This document shows positions 1 to 8,962 of a stretch of DNA of 64,000 nucleotides, piece after piece; positions within the stretch are counted from its first letter, which is position 1; the number at the start of each line of letters is the position of its first letter. Source of the stretch: Phenylobacterium sp. SCN 70-31 (GTDB lineage: Bacteria > Pseudomonadota > Alphaproteobacteria > Caulobacterales > Caulobacteraceae); the NCBI RefSeq assembly GCF_001724605.1, contig NZ_MEEX01000028.1:56060-120059 (forward strand). The letters are read 5' to 3'. The notes beneath the pieces were generated by a model, which had not been told where the DNA came from, did not search any database, and saw only the letters and a list, made by a program, of their open reading frames with translations. Made by a program: the position numbers and the translations under genes.

Positions 1-41
1 TAGTTGGGCCCGGGGTTGCCCAGGCCCGCGATGAGCAGCAC
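1..41 (-). CDS. pth: Peptidyl-tRNA hydrolase, 5' end only
   Basis: Only the first 13 codons plus part of the next are inside the window; the gene continues past position 1. The minus strand from a GTG at 41 reads VLLIAGLGNPGPN, the conserved N-terminus of bacterial peptidyl-tRNA hydrolase, whose asparagine in GLGNPG lies in the active site. The enzyme releases peptides from prematurely dropped peptidyl-tRNAs in the cytoplasm. It lies 22 bp downstream of rplY on the same strand, the usual rplY-pth order in Proteobacteria. The GTG start is inferred because no in-frame ATG lies nearby. The fragment is short, but the motif and the neighbour agree. Confidence 0.8.
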   Translation of the reverse strand, partial: MLLIAGLGNPGPN

Positions 42-63
42 GGAAGCCCCCGGGAATGGAGGA

Positions 64-672
64 TCAGGCTTCGCCGCCCTCGGCGGCTTCGCCCTCGGCG
101 TCGGCCGCCTCGACCTTGGCGCCGGCGATGGAGACCACCACCAGCTCGCCGTCGATGGCGGCGGTGACGCCCTTCGGCAGCGTCAGGTCGGCGACGCGGA
201 TCGTGTCGCCGATCTCGCGGCCCGTGAGGTCGACCACGATCTCTTCCGGAATCTGGTCGGCGTGGCACGAGACGTTGACGCTGTGCAGGATCACCGCCAG
301 CGAGCCGCCGCGCTTCAGGCCCGGAGAGGCTTCCTGATTCGCGAAGTGCACCGGCACGTCGATCTTGATCTCCTGGTGCTCGTCCACCCGGTAGAGGTCG
401 AAGTGCTGCGGTTCGTCGGTGACCGGATGCAGGTCCACCGCCTTGGCGATGACCGGCTGGGTCTCTTCGCCGTACTTCAGGGTCACCAGATGGCCCAGAA
501 GCTTGCCGGTGTAGAGCGCCTTGCGGAACTCGTTCGACTTCACCGCGATGGCGACGGGCGCCTTGTCGCCGCCGTACAGGACGCCCGGGACCTTGCCGTC
601 GCGGCGGGTGGCGCGCGCACTGCCGGTGCCGGTCTGTTCGCGGACTTCAACGTTCAAAACGATCTCGGCCAT
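64..672 (-). CDS. rplY: 50S ribosomal protein L25 (general stress protein Ctc type)
   Basis: A 202-residue protein starting MAEIVLNVEVREQTGTGSAR. It has an N-terminal L25 domain (about residues 1-95, with RRDGKVPGVLYGG and the VDLHPVTDEPQHFDLYRV region that binds 5S rRNA) and the C-terminal beta-domain of the long Ctc form, ending in an Ala/Glu-rich acidic tail. The long TL5/Ctc form is normal for Alphaproteobacteria; E. coli L25 is only the first domain. It is followed by pth and preceded by about 175 bp of non-coding DNA that probably holds its promoter. Confidence 0.96.
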   Translation of the reverse strand: MAEIVLNVEVREQTGTGSARATRRDGKVPGVLYGGDKAPVAIAVKSNEFRKALYTGKLLGHLVTLKYGEETQPVIAKAVDLHPVTDEPQHFDLYRVDEHQEIKIDVPVHFANQEASPGLKRGGSLAVILHSVNVSCHADQIPEEIVVDLTGREIGDTIRVADLTLPKGVTAAIDGELVVVSIAGAKVEAADAEGEAAEGGEA

Positions 673-848
673 GGCCTTGCCTCAAAACGAAGCCGCCGCG
701 CGGCGCGCGCGCGGCGACGGAAATTCGGGACCCGAGCGGGTCGAAAGGGTGCGCGTAGATACACAAAACACTTGGGCGGCGCAACGGGGCCGCGTCGAGG
801 TCGCGCAAGGGCCGCACAGGTGGCGACGCCGGCGCGACGCGGCGCGGT

Positions 849-1907
849 TCAGCTCTTCTTCGCGGGCTTCTTGGCGGGCGCCTTGGCCGGCGCCTTCTTG
901 GCCGGCATGCCCCGGGCGATCGAGCTGGCGTCGGGGACGAACCGAGGCTCGTGCGGCTCGGGGAGGCCGGCCGCGCGGATCATGCAGCGCCCGGTGTCCA
1001 TCATCGCGTGCTGGCCCAGGCAGAAGACGTCCTCGTAGTGCGGCCGCGCCACGGCGAGGCACTGATAGAGGTTGAGCTTCGAGAAGTTCATGCACGAGCC
1101 GATGTTGGGTTCGACAACCAGCCCCATCACCGTTTCCAGGTTGGCGTCGCCCGCTTCGCCCAGCACCGCCAGGGCCGCCAGGGCCAGGCTGCGGATCACC
1201 GTCGGGGTGTAGGGCGGCGCGGCCGCCTGGGCGGCGGCGGCGTCGAAGGGAGACCCGCCGGTCGAGGCGTGTTGCAGGCGGGCGGTTTCGTTGGCGTCTC
1301 CCGACATGGCCGCGGCGGACAGGCTCTTGGCGCCGGCCAGCCGGGCGTCCCGTCCGGCCACCTCGCCCCGCGACCAGGGCTGCTTCTGGATGTCGTAGGC
1401 GGCCTGCTTCACCTGCTTGCCGGCGTCGTAGAGCCGCTGGGCGTCGCCGCCCAGCGCAGCGATGACGTGGCTGGCGGCGGTCTGGGAGCCGGCGAGCCCG
1501 ACCGCATAGGCCGGGTCCTTCAGCAGTTCGTGGACGACCTGCCGGCGTTGAGCCGGATCTCGGGCGTAGACGCGCACGCCCGCGACGAACGCGGGGTCCT
1601 GGAGCGCCACGATGGCGCCGTAGGCGATCGCGCCCTTGGTGAGTTGCTGCGGCTCGTAGGTCGCGCCCTGACGCAGAGCGCCGGCCACGCCCGGGCCGTC
1701 CGTGAAGACCGGGGTGATGGCCGTGGCGGCGCCCAGGTAGCGCCGATAGGCGCTGGCCATCTCCACCAGTTGCGGCGACAGCATGACCGAGGGAACCGGC
1801 GGCGGCGGCGGCGGCGCGATCGTCTTGGGTTGTTCCGCGCAGGCGGTCAGGACGGCCAGGGCGACAGCGACCGGGAGAGCGTGTCTGGCCTGGAATCGAA
1901 TCGGCAT
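849..1907 (-). CDS. Predicted lipoprotein of unknown function, Lys/Ala-rich tail
   Basis: I chose the ATG at 1907, which gives 352 residues and a classic lipoprotein signal: a hydrophobic stretch ending in the lipobox VLTAC at about residues 19-23. A proline run (APPPPPPVP) follows, as in many periplasmic tethers. The body is mostly alpha-helical and Ala-rich, with several Cys in the last third (SCMNFSKLNLYQC, FCLGQH, GRC) that could form disulfides. The C-terminus is a low-complexity Lys/Pro/Ala tail (AKKAPAKAPAKKPAKKS). The frame stays open upstream to 2747, but that part overlaps prs antisense-frame codons and has no start signal. I do not recognise the family. Confidence 0.75.
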   Translation of the reverse strand: MPIRFQARHALPVAVALAVLTACAEQPKTIAPPPPPPVPSVMLSPQLVEMASAYRRYLGAATAITPVFTDGPGVAGALRQGATYEPQQLTKGAIAYGAIVALQDPAFVAGVRVYARDPAQRRQVVHELLKDPAYAVGLAGSQTAASHVIAALGGDAQRLYDAGKQVKQAAYDIQKQPWSRGEVAGRDARLAGAKSLSAAAMSGDANETARLQHASTGGSPFDAAAAQAAAPPYTPTVIRSLALAALAVLGEAGDANLETVMGLVVEPNIGSCMNFSKLNLYQCLAVARPHYEDVFCLGQHAMMDTGRCMIRAAGLPEPHEPRFVPDASSIARGMPAKKAPAKAPAKKPAKKS

Positions 1908-2017
1908 CAGGCGTTTCCCCCTCTTGCGAGTGGTGAGTTGACGAAACCCCGCCCCCCGAGGTGGTCCTGGCTTAGCTGCTTCGGGCGCTTCGCGGCAAGC
2001 GTGGCCGGCCCCCGATG

Positions 2018-2953
2018 TCAGTCGAACAGTTTCGAGACGCTCTCTTCGTTGGCGATGCGGCGGATCGCCTCGCCGATCAGGCTGGCGCAGCTGACATAGC
2101 GAATCTTGCCGCCGTCGCCGGCGCGCTCGGGGGCCGCGATGGAGTCGGTCATGACCAGCTCCTTCAGCACCGACGCCTCTACGCGCTCGACCGCCGCGCC
2201 CGACAGGACGCCGTGGGTGACATAGGCCGACACTTCGGCCGCGCCGGCGTCGACCAGCGCCTGGGCGGCGTTGCAGAGCGTGCCGCCGCCATCGATCATG
2301 TCGTCGAACAGGATGCAGCGGCGGCCCGACACGTCGCCGATGATATTGGCGACCTCGGACTTGCCGGGTCCCGAGCGCCGCTTGTCGACGATGGCCAGCT
2401 CGGTGTCGAGGCGGCTGGCGACGGCCAGGGCGCGGACCACGCCGCCCACGTCGGGCGAGACGACCAGCAGGTCGCGCCAGCGGTCGTAGTTCTCCTTGAT
2501 GTCGGCGGCCAGCAGGGGCGCCGACAGCAGGTTGTCGGTCGGGATGTCGAAGAAGCCCTGGATCTGGCCCGAGTGCAGATCCATCGTCAGGACACGGTCG
2601 GCGCCGGCCCGGGTGATGAGGTTGGCGACGAGTTTCGCGGAGATGGGCGTACGGCCGCCGGTCTTCCGGTCCTGGCGGGCGTAGCCGAAGTAGGGCGTGA
2701 CCGCGGTGATCCGCCGAGCCGACGCGCGCTTCAGCGCATCGACGCAAACCAGCAGCTCCATCAGGTGATCGTTGGCCGGATAGCTGGTCGACTGGAGGAT
2801 GAAGACATCCTCCCCCCGGACGTTCTCGTCGATGGTGACCCAGACCTCGTTGTCGGCGAACCGCTTCACCTGGGCCCGGCAGAGGGGGACGTCCAGGTGG
2901 TTCGCCACCGCCTGCGCCAGCGTGCGATTGGAGTTGCCGGCGAGCAGCTTCAT
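2018..2953 (-). CDS. prs: Ribose-phosphate pyrophosphokinase (PRPP synthetase)
   Basis: A 311-residue protein, the usual length, from the ATG at 2953 (MKLLAGNSNRTLA). It makes 5-phosphoribosyl-1-pyrophosphate from ribose 5-phosphate and ATP for purine, pyrimidine, NAD, His and Trp synthesis. Visible signatures: the FADNEVWV and GEDVFILQST region, the flexible-loop region YARQDRKTGGRTPISAK, the metal/ATP-binding VLTMDLHSGQIQGFF, VVSPDVGGVVRA, and the PRPP loop ILFDDMIDGGGT. An upstream in-frame start at 3010 would add a basic, non-conserved stretch, so I rejected it. Confidence 0.97.
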   Translation of the reverse strand: MKLLAGNSNRTLAQAVANHLDVPLCRAQVKRFADNEVWVTIDENVRGEDVFILQSTSYPANDHLMELLVCVDALKRASARRITAVTPYFGYARQDRKTGGRTPISAKLVANLITRAGADRVLTMDLHSGQIQGFFDIPTDNLLSAPLLAADIKENYDRWRDLLVVSPDVGGVVRALAVASRLDTELAIVDKRRSGPGKSEVANIIGDVSGRRCILFDDMIDGGGTLCNAAQALVDAGAAEVSAYVTHGVLSGAAVERVEASVLKELVMTDSIAAPERAGDGGKIRYVSCASLIGEAIRRIANEESVSKLFD

Positions 2954-3101
2954 CGGAGCCTCGAATGTGCGGTGACGGCGCGCTTTTAGCAGGCGCGCGG
3001 CCGGGAGCAAGGCCGGATCACGCCGGCTCTAGTGGCGTCATGCCCGTGCAACCGCTATGCGGGAGATCGACGCCGCGTCCGACGCCCGCCCCAGGAGCCG
3101 A

Positions 3102-5057
3102 ATGCCCCACCATACGCCGCTGATCGCCACCATCGTCGCCGGCCTGTCGATCGCCTTCGCGCTCGGCGCCCTGGCGCATCGGCTGCGGATTTCGCCCTTG
3201 GTGGGGTATCTTCTGGCGGGTGTCCTGGTGGGGCCGTTCACCCCGGGCTTCGTGGCCGACCAGAGTCTGGCCACCGAACTGGCCGAGATCGGCGTGATCC
3301 TGCTGATGTTCGGGGTGGGCCTCCACTTCTCGCTCAAGGACCTGCTGTCGGTCCGGGCCATCGCGATTCCCGGCGCCCTGGGCCAGATGGCGGCGGCGAC
3401 GCTGCTGGGCATGGGGCTGGCCTATTTCATGGGCTGGACCCTCGTCGCCGGTCTCGTGTTCGGTCTGGCGCTGTCGGTGGCCAGCACCGTGGTCCTGCTG
3501 CGCGCGCTGCAGGAACGGCGAATCATCCAGACGGACCGCGGCCGGATCGCCGTGGGGTGGCTCGTCGTCGAGGACCTGGCGATGGTCCTGGCCCTGGTGC
3601 TCCTGCCCGCCTTGGCCGGAGCGCTGACGGCGTCCGAGTCGGCCTCGGACCCTGTCCAGGGCTGGATCGTCCCGCTGGGCGTCACCATCGGCAAGGTCCT
3701 GGCGTTCGTCGCCTTCATGCTGATCGTGGGGCGGCGGGTGATCCCGTGGATCCTGCACTGGGTCGCGCACACGGGCTCGCGCGAGTTGTTCCGCCTGGCG
3801 GTCTTCGCCATCGCGCTGGGGGTGGCCTTCGGCGCCGCGACGCTGTTCGACGTCTCGTTCGCCCTGGGCGCCTTCTTCGCCGGCATGATCCTGGCCGAGT
3901 CCGAACTCAGCCAGCAGGCGGCCGAGGAGACGCTGCCCCTGCGCGACGCCTTCGCAGTGCTGTTCTTCGTCTCGGTTGGGATGCTGTTCAACCCGTCGGT
4001 GGTGCTTGAACAGTTCTGGCCGCTGCTGGCCACCGTCCTGATCGTCGTGGTGGGCAAGTCGGCGGCGGCCTACTGGATCGTGCGGGCCTTCCGGCACGAC
4101 AGCCAGACGGCGCTCACCATCGCCGCCTCGCTGGCCCAGATCGGGGAGTTCTCGTTCATCCTGGCCGGGCTCGGCGTGGGCCTGAGCCTGCTGCCTGAGA
4201 GCGGCCGGGACCTCATCCTGGGCGGGGCGATCATCTCGATCCTGCTGACCCCGCTGGTCTTCGCCGTCATCACGCGGTCGCGGTCGAAGATCGTCGCCGT
4301 GGAGGCCGGCGCCCCCCAGCCGGCCAACGACTTCCTGCCTACCGCGCTCACCGAACACGACATCGTCGTGGGTTTCGGCCGCGTGGGCGCCGCCCTCGCG
4401 GAGGGCCTGGAGACAGTGGGCCGGCCCTTCCTGGTGGTGGAACTGGACGAGGTGGCCCGCAAGCGCGCGAAGGAGAAGGGTTTCGAGGTGCTGGCCGGCA
4501 ACGCCGCGGACCCGCGGGTCCTGGCGGCGGCCGGCATCGCCAGCGCCCGCCGGATGATCGTAACGGTGCCCAACGGCTTCGAGGCCGGGGGCATCGTGCA
4601 GGAAGCCCGCAAGGTGAAGCCCGATATGGAGATCATCGCCCGCGCGCATTCGGACGCCGAGGTGGAGCACCTGACGAAGCTGGGCTGCGACATGACGATC
4701 TCGGGCGAGCGCGAACTGGCCGCCGCCATGCTGGGCCGGCTGCGGCCGGCGCGCGCGCCGGCGGGCGAGGCGGCCCTGGCCGGCCCGGCGGTGACCCCGG
4801 AGGGGCGGCCGATCCTGAGCGATGCCGAATGGGCGCTGTTGTCCAGCGCACGCCTGGACGGCCTGTCGGCCGGCCAGCCGGTGCCGAGGGCGGCGCTGTT
4901 CGAAGGCGCGGAGCGGGTCGGGCGCTTCGACGAGGCGCAACTCGCCGACGCCGTCGCGGGGCTGGCGGCCAAGAGCCTGCTGCGCGTGTTCGGCGACGGC
5001 AGCGTCGAGCTGACCCGCTCGGGCATGCTTCTGGCCGCCCGCGCCCCAGTCTACTGA
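3102..5057 (+). CDS. Monovalent cation:proton antiporter, KefB/YbaL family with TrkA-N domain
   Basis: A 651-residue inner-membrane protein. Residues about 1-390 form a CPA2 Na+/H+-K+/H+ exchanger domain of about 12 helices (LVGYLLAGVLVGPFTPGF, GLHFSLKDLL, SLAQIGEFSFILAGLGVG). A Rossmann-type TrkA-N domain follows (HDIVVGFGRVGAALAEGL, then VVELDE), which in this family binds nucleotide and gates transport. The C-terminus has a helical segment of unknown role. The start at 3102 has AGGAG 5 bp upstream and begins MPHHTPLIATIV; an in-frame ATG at 3057 is less likely. It is convergent with pgeF. Confidence 0.9.
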   Translation: MPHHTPLIATIVAGLSIAFALGALAHRLRISPLVGYLLAGVLVGPFTPGFVADQSLATELAEIGVILLMFGVGLHFSLKDLLSVRAIAIPGALGQMAAATLLGMGLAYFMGWTLVAGLVFGLALSVASTVVLLRALQERRIIQTDRGRIAVGWLVVEDLAMVLALVLLPALAGALTASESASDPVQGWIVPLGVTIGKVLAFVAFMLIVGRRVIPWILHWVAHTGSRELFRLAVFAIALGVAFGAATLFDVSFALGAFFAGMILAESELSQQAAEETLPLRDAFAVLFFVSVGMLFNPSVVLEQFWPLLATVLIVVVGKSAAAYWIVRAFRHDSQTALTIAASLAQIGEFSFILAGLGVGLSLLPESGRDLILGGAIISILLTPLVFAVITRSRSKIVAVEAGAPQPANDFLPTALTEHDIVVGFGRVGAALAEGLETVGRPFLVVELDEVARKRAKEKGFEVLAGNAADPRVLAAAGIASARRMIVTVPNGFEAGGIVQEARKVKPDMEIIARAHSDAEVEHLTKLGCDMTISGERELAAAMLGRLRPARAPAGEAALAGPAVTPEGRPILSDAEWALLSSARLDGLSAGQPVPRAALFEGAERVGRFDEAQLADAVAGLAAKSLLRVFGDGSVELTRSGMLLAARAPVY

Positions 5058-5077
5058 GCGGGCCTACTGAGCGGGCC
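5052..5077. repeat. 13-bp tandem duplication across the antiporter stop codon
   Basis: The unit TACTGAGCGGGCC occurs twice back to back, and the TGA in the first copy is the stop of the antiporter gene. It fills the gap to the convergent pgeF gene. It looks like a simple replication-slippage duplication with no coding effect. Confidence 0.8.
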
Positions 5078-5845
5078 TCAAGCCTCGAGGACGATGGCCG
5101 ACAGCAGCCGGCCGTAATCGGGCTCCCCGGTCTTGAACGCCCGCCGGTTGGAGAAGAACAGGTCGGGTTCGGCGCACGTGTCCCGGCCGATCCATTCGCA
5201 AGCCTCGACGCCCGCGGCCCGCAGCCGCGCCAGCACGAAGCCCGGCAGGTCGAACTGCCGCTTGTCGGCCGTGGCGCCCGGCGAAAAGAAGCGGGCGTAG
5301 TCGGCTTCGACCTCCACGAAGCGCGCCTCGTACTCCAGGCCGACCTCGTACGAGTCCGGGCCGATGCAGGGGCCAACGACGGCGACGATGCGGTCGCGCC
5401 GGGCGCCCAGCGCCTCCATCCGATCCAGGGCCGACTCGGCGACCCCGGTCAGCGCGCCCTTCCAGCCGGCGTGCGCCGCGCCGACGACCCGCGCCTGCGG
5501 ATCGGCCAGCAGGATGGGGGCGCAGTCGGCGGCCAGGGCGCCGCAGACGACGCCGGGGGTCGCCGTCACCACCGCGTCGCCTTCGCCGGGCCCGTCGGTC
5601 CAGGGTCCCGCCACCGCGAAGGCCGTGGCGGAATGGACCTGATAGGCGGTGACCAGGGTCCCCCCCAGATGCGCGGCCGCGCGGCGGCGGTTCTCGGCGA
5701 CGGCGTCGGGATCGTCCCTGGAGCCCACCCCCACGTTGAGACTGTCGTAGATCCCCTGCGAGGCCCCGCCCCGGCGCGTGAAGAAGGCATGGCGGACGCC
5801 GGGCAGGTCGAGACGCGGCGAGGTGAGGACGGGCAGGGCGGGCAT
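5078..5845 (-). CDS. pgeF: Peptidoglycan editing factor PgeF (YfiH/laccase-domain family)
   Basis: A 255-residue protein of the Cu-oxidase_4 (YfiH) family. The conserved metal-site pattern is visible: the His of TAYQVHSATA, the Cys of LAADCAPILLAD and the His of VGAAHAGWKGAL, plus the family blocks HAFFTRRGGASQG and GPCIGPDSYEVG. Family members were long called polyphenol oxidases or purine nucleoside phosphorylases. E. coli PgeF removes wrong L-Ser-containing muropeptide precursors. It ends just downstream of midA and lgt on the same strand, so the three are probably one operon. Confidence 0.92.
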   Translation of the reverse strand: MPALPVLTSPRLDLPGVRHAFFTRRGGASQGIYDSLNVGVGSRDDPDAVAENRRRAAAHLGGTLVTAYQVHSATAFAVAGPWTDGPGEGDAVVTATPGVVCGALAADCAPILLADPQARVVGAAHAGWKGALTGVAESALDRMEALGARRDRIVAVVGPCIGPDSYEVGLEYEARFVEVEADYARFFSPGATADKRQFDLPGFVLARLRAAGVEACEWIGRDTCAEPDLFFSNRRAFKTGEPDYGRLLSAIVLEA

Positions 5846-5851
5846 CGGACC

Positions 5852-6931
5852 TCAGTCTTCCTCGAAAGCCGGCGGACTCCAGCCCGGCGAATGCAGGCAG
5901 CACGCCTTGAAGAGGTCGCCCATCTGGTCGGCGCCCACCAGCCGGGTGAGCTGGCGACCGATCGTGGCGGCCTTGTCGGGGCGGGCGCGAAGCAGGGTCT
6001 CGGCGCGTTCGCCGATCCCCATGCGGGCGAGGAACCGCGCCTGGGTCTGGATGGCGGCGGTTGCGCCTTCGCGTTCGGCCGCGGCCATCACGGCGGGGAA
6101 GTCGGCATGGACGGTCAGGTCCGCCTCGCCCGGGCAGGCCAGCGGGTCGGTGTGCTCGTGCCGCCGCAAGGCCTGGAGCGTGTCGCCGAAACCGGGCGCG
6201 TCCCGACCGTAGTCGATGAGCAGCGCCGCGCCCCCATCCCGCACGAGCCGCTCGCCCAGGGCCGAACCCAGGGCCTGCTGCGCGGCCGAGACTTCCAGCA
6301 CCGTCCCCTCGCGGGCGTCGGGCAGGCCCCCGGGCGCCGGGACCCGGGCGAACGCCAGGGCGCCGTCGCGATCCAGTCCCACGACCTGCTCCGTCCAGCC
6401 CAGCGGCCCGCGGACGAACTGCCGCGCCGGCAGGCAGTCGAGAAGCTCGTTGGCCACCAGGATGAGCGGCCGGCCGCCGGGGACATCGTCCAGCGAACGC
6501 GCCCAGCGGATGCGGCCACCCATCCGGTCGCCCAGTCGCTCGCGCTGCCGGGTCCGCAACGGCTCCGACGTCTCGACCAGCCACACCTCGGCGGCGTCCA
6601 GGAACCCCGCCGCCGCGCGCGCGGCGCGCAGGAGGTCGTCCATGAGGGTCCCGTCGCCGGGGCCCATCTCGACCAGGACGACGTCCCGCGGCTCGCCCAG
6701 GCGTCCCCAGGCCAGCGCCGACCAGACGCCGATGAGTTCGCCGAACATCTGGCTGACGAGGGGGGCGGTCACGAAGTCGCCGGCCTCGCCCAGGGCCGGG
6801 CGCGTGGCGTAATAGCCGCCCCGGGGATCGTGCAGGCACGCGGTCATGTACTGGGCGACGGTGAGCGGCCCGTCCTGGGCGATCTGGGCCGCCAGCCGTT
6901 CGCGCAGGGAGAGGTCCGGGCGCGGATTCAC
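5852..6931 (-). CDS. SAM-dependent methyltransferase, MidA/NDUFAF7 family
   Basis: A 359-residue protein from a GTG at 6931 that overlaps the lgt stop as GTGA. It is homologous to MidA/NDUFAF7 (DUF185), which in mitochondria dimethylates an arginine of the complex I subunit NDUFS2. Family blocks: QYMTACLHDPRGGYYA near the N-terminus, GDFVTAPLVSQMFGELIGVW, the SAM-binding VEMGPGDGTLMDDLLRA, VANELLDCLPARQF and LLIDYGRDA. The neighbours lgt and pgeF are typical for Caulobacterales. The bacterial substrate is not established. Confidence 0.9.
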   Translation of the reverse strand: MNPRPDLSLRERLAAQIAQDGPLTVAQYMTACLHDPRGGYYATRPALGEAGDFVTAPLVSQMFGELIGVWSALAWGRLGEPRDVVLVEMGPGDGTLMDDLLRAARAAAGFLDAAEVWLVETSEPLRTRQRERLGDRMGGRIRWARSLDDVPGGRPLILVANELLDCLPARQFVRGPLGWTEQVVGLDRDGALAFARVPAPGGLPDAREGTVLEVSAAQQALGSALGERLVRDGGAALLIDYGRDAPGFGDTLQALRRHEHTDPLACPGEADLTVHADFPAVMAAAEREGATAAIQTQARFLARMGIGERAETLLRARPDKAATIGRQLTRLVGADQMGDLFKACCLHSPGWSPPAFEED

Positions 6932-7824
6932 GCCGGCTGATCGGCCCGGCCGGCGGACGGGGGGGCGGCCGGCAGCGCCGGCGGCAGGGGTTCGCGCATG
7001 CCGCGCCAGATCAGCCACAGCCCGCCCAGCACCATCGGGATGGACAGGATCATGCCCATCGTCAGGCCGAGGGGCAGGTTCTCGAGGCCGGCGTCGGGCT
7101 CGCGCACCGTCTCGATGGCGATGCGGAAGACGCCGTAGAACAGCACGAAGATCCCCGCCACGACGCCGCGCCGGTTCCCGAGCTTCGCGCCGTGGGTCGC
7201 CCAGCGCAGGATCAGGAACAGGATCAGCCCCTCGAACAGCGCCTCGTAGAGCTGGCTCGGGTGGCGCGCGACCATGCCGGCCGGGCAGTAGCCGAAGTCC
7301 TTCTGGATCTGGTCGTTGCAGAAGACCACGGCCCAGGGCAGGTCGGGCGCGGGTCGGCCCCACAGCTCGCCGTTGATGAAGTTGGCGCAGCGCCCCAGGA
7401 AGTGGCCGATGGGATAGGCGGGCGCCACCACGTCGGCGATCCGGAGCAGGTCCAGCTTGTTGCGCCAGGCGAACAGCACCATCGCGATGGTCACGCCGAT
7501 GACGCCGCCGTGGAAGCTCATCCCGCCTTCCCAGACGCGGAAGACGCCGAGGGGATCGGCCGCGACGTCGGAGAGCGGCTGGTAGAACAGCACGTGGCCC
7601 AGCCGGCCCCCGCCGATGACGCCCAGCGCGATCCAGAGCACGAGGTCGTCCATCTGCTCGGGCGTGAGCGGGGCGGGGCGGTGCGTCCAGAGTGCGGTGT
7701 TTCGAAGCAGGCCGACCGCATAGCGCCAGCCCAGCAGGATGCCCGCCACATAGGCCAGGGCGTACCAGCGTATGGCGAAGGGGCCGAGTTGGACGAGGAC
7801 CGGATCGATCTCGGGGAAGGGCAC
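6928..7824 (-). CDS. lgt: Phosphatidylglycerol--prolipoprotein diacylglyceryl transferase
   Basis: A 298-residue polytopic membrane protein that adds diacylglycerol to the lipobox cysteine of prolipoproteins, the first step of lipoprotein maturation. The Lgt signature is present (GHFLGRCANFINGELWGR with its essential Arg and Asn), together with the N-terminal IRWYALAYVAGILLGW and the conserved GGMSFHGG block. Start ATG at 7824 (MPFPEIDPVLVQLG). It overlaps midA by 4 nt, which indicates translational coupling. Confidence 0.97.
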   Translation of the reverse strand: MPFPEIDPVLVQLGPFAIRWYALAYVAGILLGWRYAVGLLRNTALWTHRPAPLTPEQMDDLVLWIALGVIGGGRLGHVLFYQPLSDVAADPLGVFRVWEGGMSFHGGVIGVTIAMVLFAWRNKLDLLRIADVVAPAYPIGHFLGRCANFINGELWGRPAPDLPWAVVFCNDQIQKDFGYCPAGMVARHPSQLYEALFEGLILFLILRWATHGAKLGNRRGVVAGIFVLFYGVFRIAIETVREPDAGLENLPLGLTMGMILSIPMVLGGLWLIWRGMREPLPPALPAAPPSAGRADQPA

Positions 7825-7941
7825 TTGGCGGCGGCTCCAGCGTTCTCACCCAGCGACTTAGACGAGAAGGCCTTCGCTTTCATCCCCCGAGCGCCCATAT
7901 ATGCGAGGCTGGCGGGCCCTCCCGCGCAACGAAGACCTGAG

Positions 7942-8190
7942 ATGCAGACCCAGAATCCGATCCTCGACGAGATCTCCAAGCTGACCACGGCCGCCATGGG
8001 ACTGGCCCAGGCCGCAGGCGAGGAGGCCAAGGCCGCCTTCCGCAGCCAGACCGATCGTCTGGTGGCCGAAATGGACCTGGTGCGGCGCGAGGACTTCGAT
8101 GCGCTGAAGGCCGAGATGGCGGTTCTGCGGGCCGAGATCGACGCCCTGAAGGCCGCCAGGCCCGCCCGGAAAGCGCCCAAGGCGCCCTGA
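7942..8190 (+). CDS. UbiK-like accessory factor (BMFP domain)
   Basis: A small 82-residue, highly helical protein. The N-terminal half matches the BMFP/YqiC pattern (NPILDEISKLTTAAMG, AFRSQTDRLVAEMDLVRRED) and the C-terminal half is a coiled coil of EMAVLRAEIDALKA type with a basic Ala/Lys/Pro tail. In gammaproteobacteria UbiK assists aerobic ubiquinone synthesis; alphaproteobacterial relatives are annotated by homology only. It is divergent from lgt with a 117-bp gap. Confidence 0.8.
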   Translation: MQTQNPILDEISKLTTAAMGLAQAAGEEAKAAFRSQTDRLVAEMDLVRREDFDALKAEMAVLRAEIDALKAARPARKAPKAP

Positions 8191-8330
8191 GTGGGATTCG
8201 CCTTACGCGAAAGCTGCTCGCGCGACGCAAGAACGCAGTGACACTCTCATTCAGAAACGGTTTAGGTTCGATATTGCGGGCGATTCGGGGGCGGCGTTCT
8301 GCTCCCCGTCCGAGTCGAAAGGGGTCTTGA

Positions 8331-8834
8331 ATGGACACCTCGCAGACCGACGAAAGCGTCGTCCTGACGAATGATCCGCTCGACGTGGTCGAGAACGTGC
8401 TTACCGCCGAAAACCTTCCGTTCGACCGGACGGAGGACGGCGATCTCGCGTTCAGCCTCGCGGGCGACTGGAAGGACTACGAGCTCTGGTTCGCGTGGCG
8501 GCCCGAGGGCGATACGCTCCAGCTCTGCCTTTCGATGGACCTCGCGGTGCCGCGCGCGCAGCGCCAGACGGCGCAGGAACTCATCGCGACGATCAACCCC
8601 CGCGTGTGGCTGGGGCATTTCGAACTCTGGGACGAGGGCGAGATCGTCTTCCGCCACGGCATGGCGCTGATGAGCGGCGAGCAGCCCAGCCTGGCTCAGG
8701 CGGCGGCGATGATCGATGTGGCGGTGGAAGCGGCCGACCGCTTCTTCCCGGCGTTCGATTTCCTCCTGCGCGGCGCCAAGACGCCGCAGGAAGCCATCGC
8801 GGCCTGCATGTTCGAGACCGTCGGCGAGGCCTGA
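8331..8834 (+). CDS. YbjN domain-containing protein
   Basis: A 167-residue soluble acidic protein matching the YbjN/DUF1790 pattern. The fold resembles type III secretion chaperones: an N-terminal DPLDVVENVLTAENLPFDR helix, then alternating strands (LAFSLAGDWKDYELWFAWR, LQLCLSMDLAVP), WLGHFELWDEGEIVFRHG, and a helical C-terminus AFDFLLRGAKTPQEA. It is conserved in Caulobacterales and usually sits just upstream of proC, as here. The molecular role is unknown. Confidence 0.85.
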   Translation: MDTSQTDESVVLTNDPLDVVENVLTAENLPFDRTEDGDLAFSLAGDWKDYELWFAWRPEGDTLQLCLSMDLAVPRAQRQTAQELIATINPRVWLGHFELWDEGEIVFRHGMALMSGEQPSLAQAAAMIDVAVEAADRFFPAFDFLLRGAKTPQEAIAACMFETVGEA

Positions 8835-8962
8835 TCGCCGCGCTGTCCGGCCGCCCTGCTCCGGGCCGAGCATACTCCTGAGGAACTGGGCCTCGGCGGC
8901 GCGCGCCCTCCTGCTTGCGTTCGGGGTTTTGCCGGCCGCGGCCCTCGGCTAAGCGTGCGGCG

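Noticed and set aside
849..2747. Single 632-residue protein on the minus strand
   Set aside because: Residues before about 281 overlap prs in another frame and are Arg/Pro-rich noise. The lipoprotein signal at the ATG at 1907 marks the real start.
3018..4940. 640-codon open frame antisense to the antiporter gene
   Set aside because: A Gln/His/Arg-rich shadow typical of high-GC DNA opposite a membrane-protein gene. The plus-strand gene has all the domain signatures and the ribosome-binding site.
5852..7849. Single 665-residue fusion upstream of midA
   Set aside because: The first half is a shadow of lgt; midA starts at the GTG at 6931, which overlaps the lgt stop.
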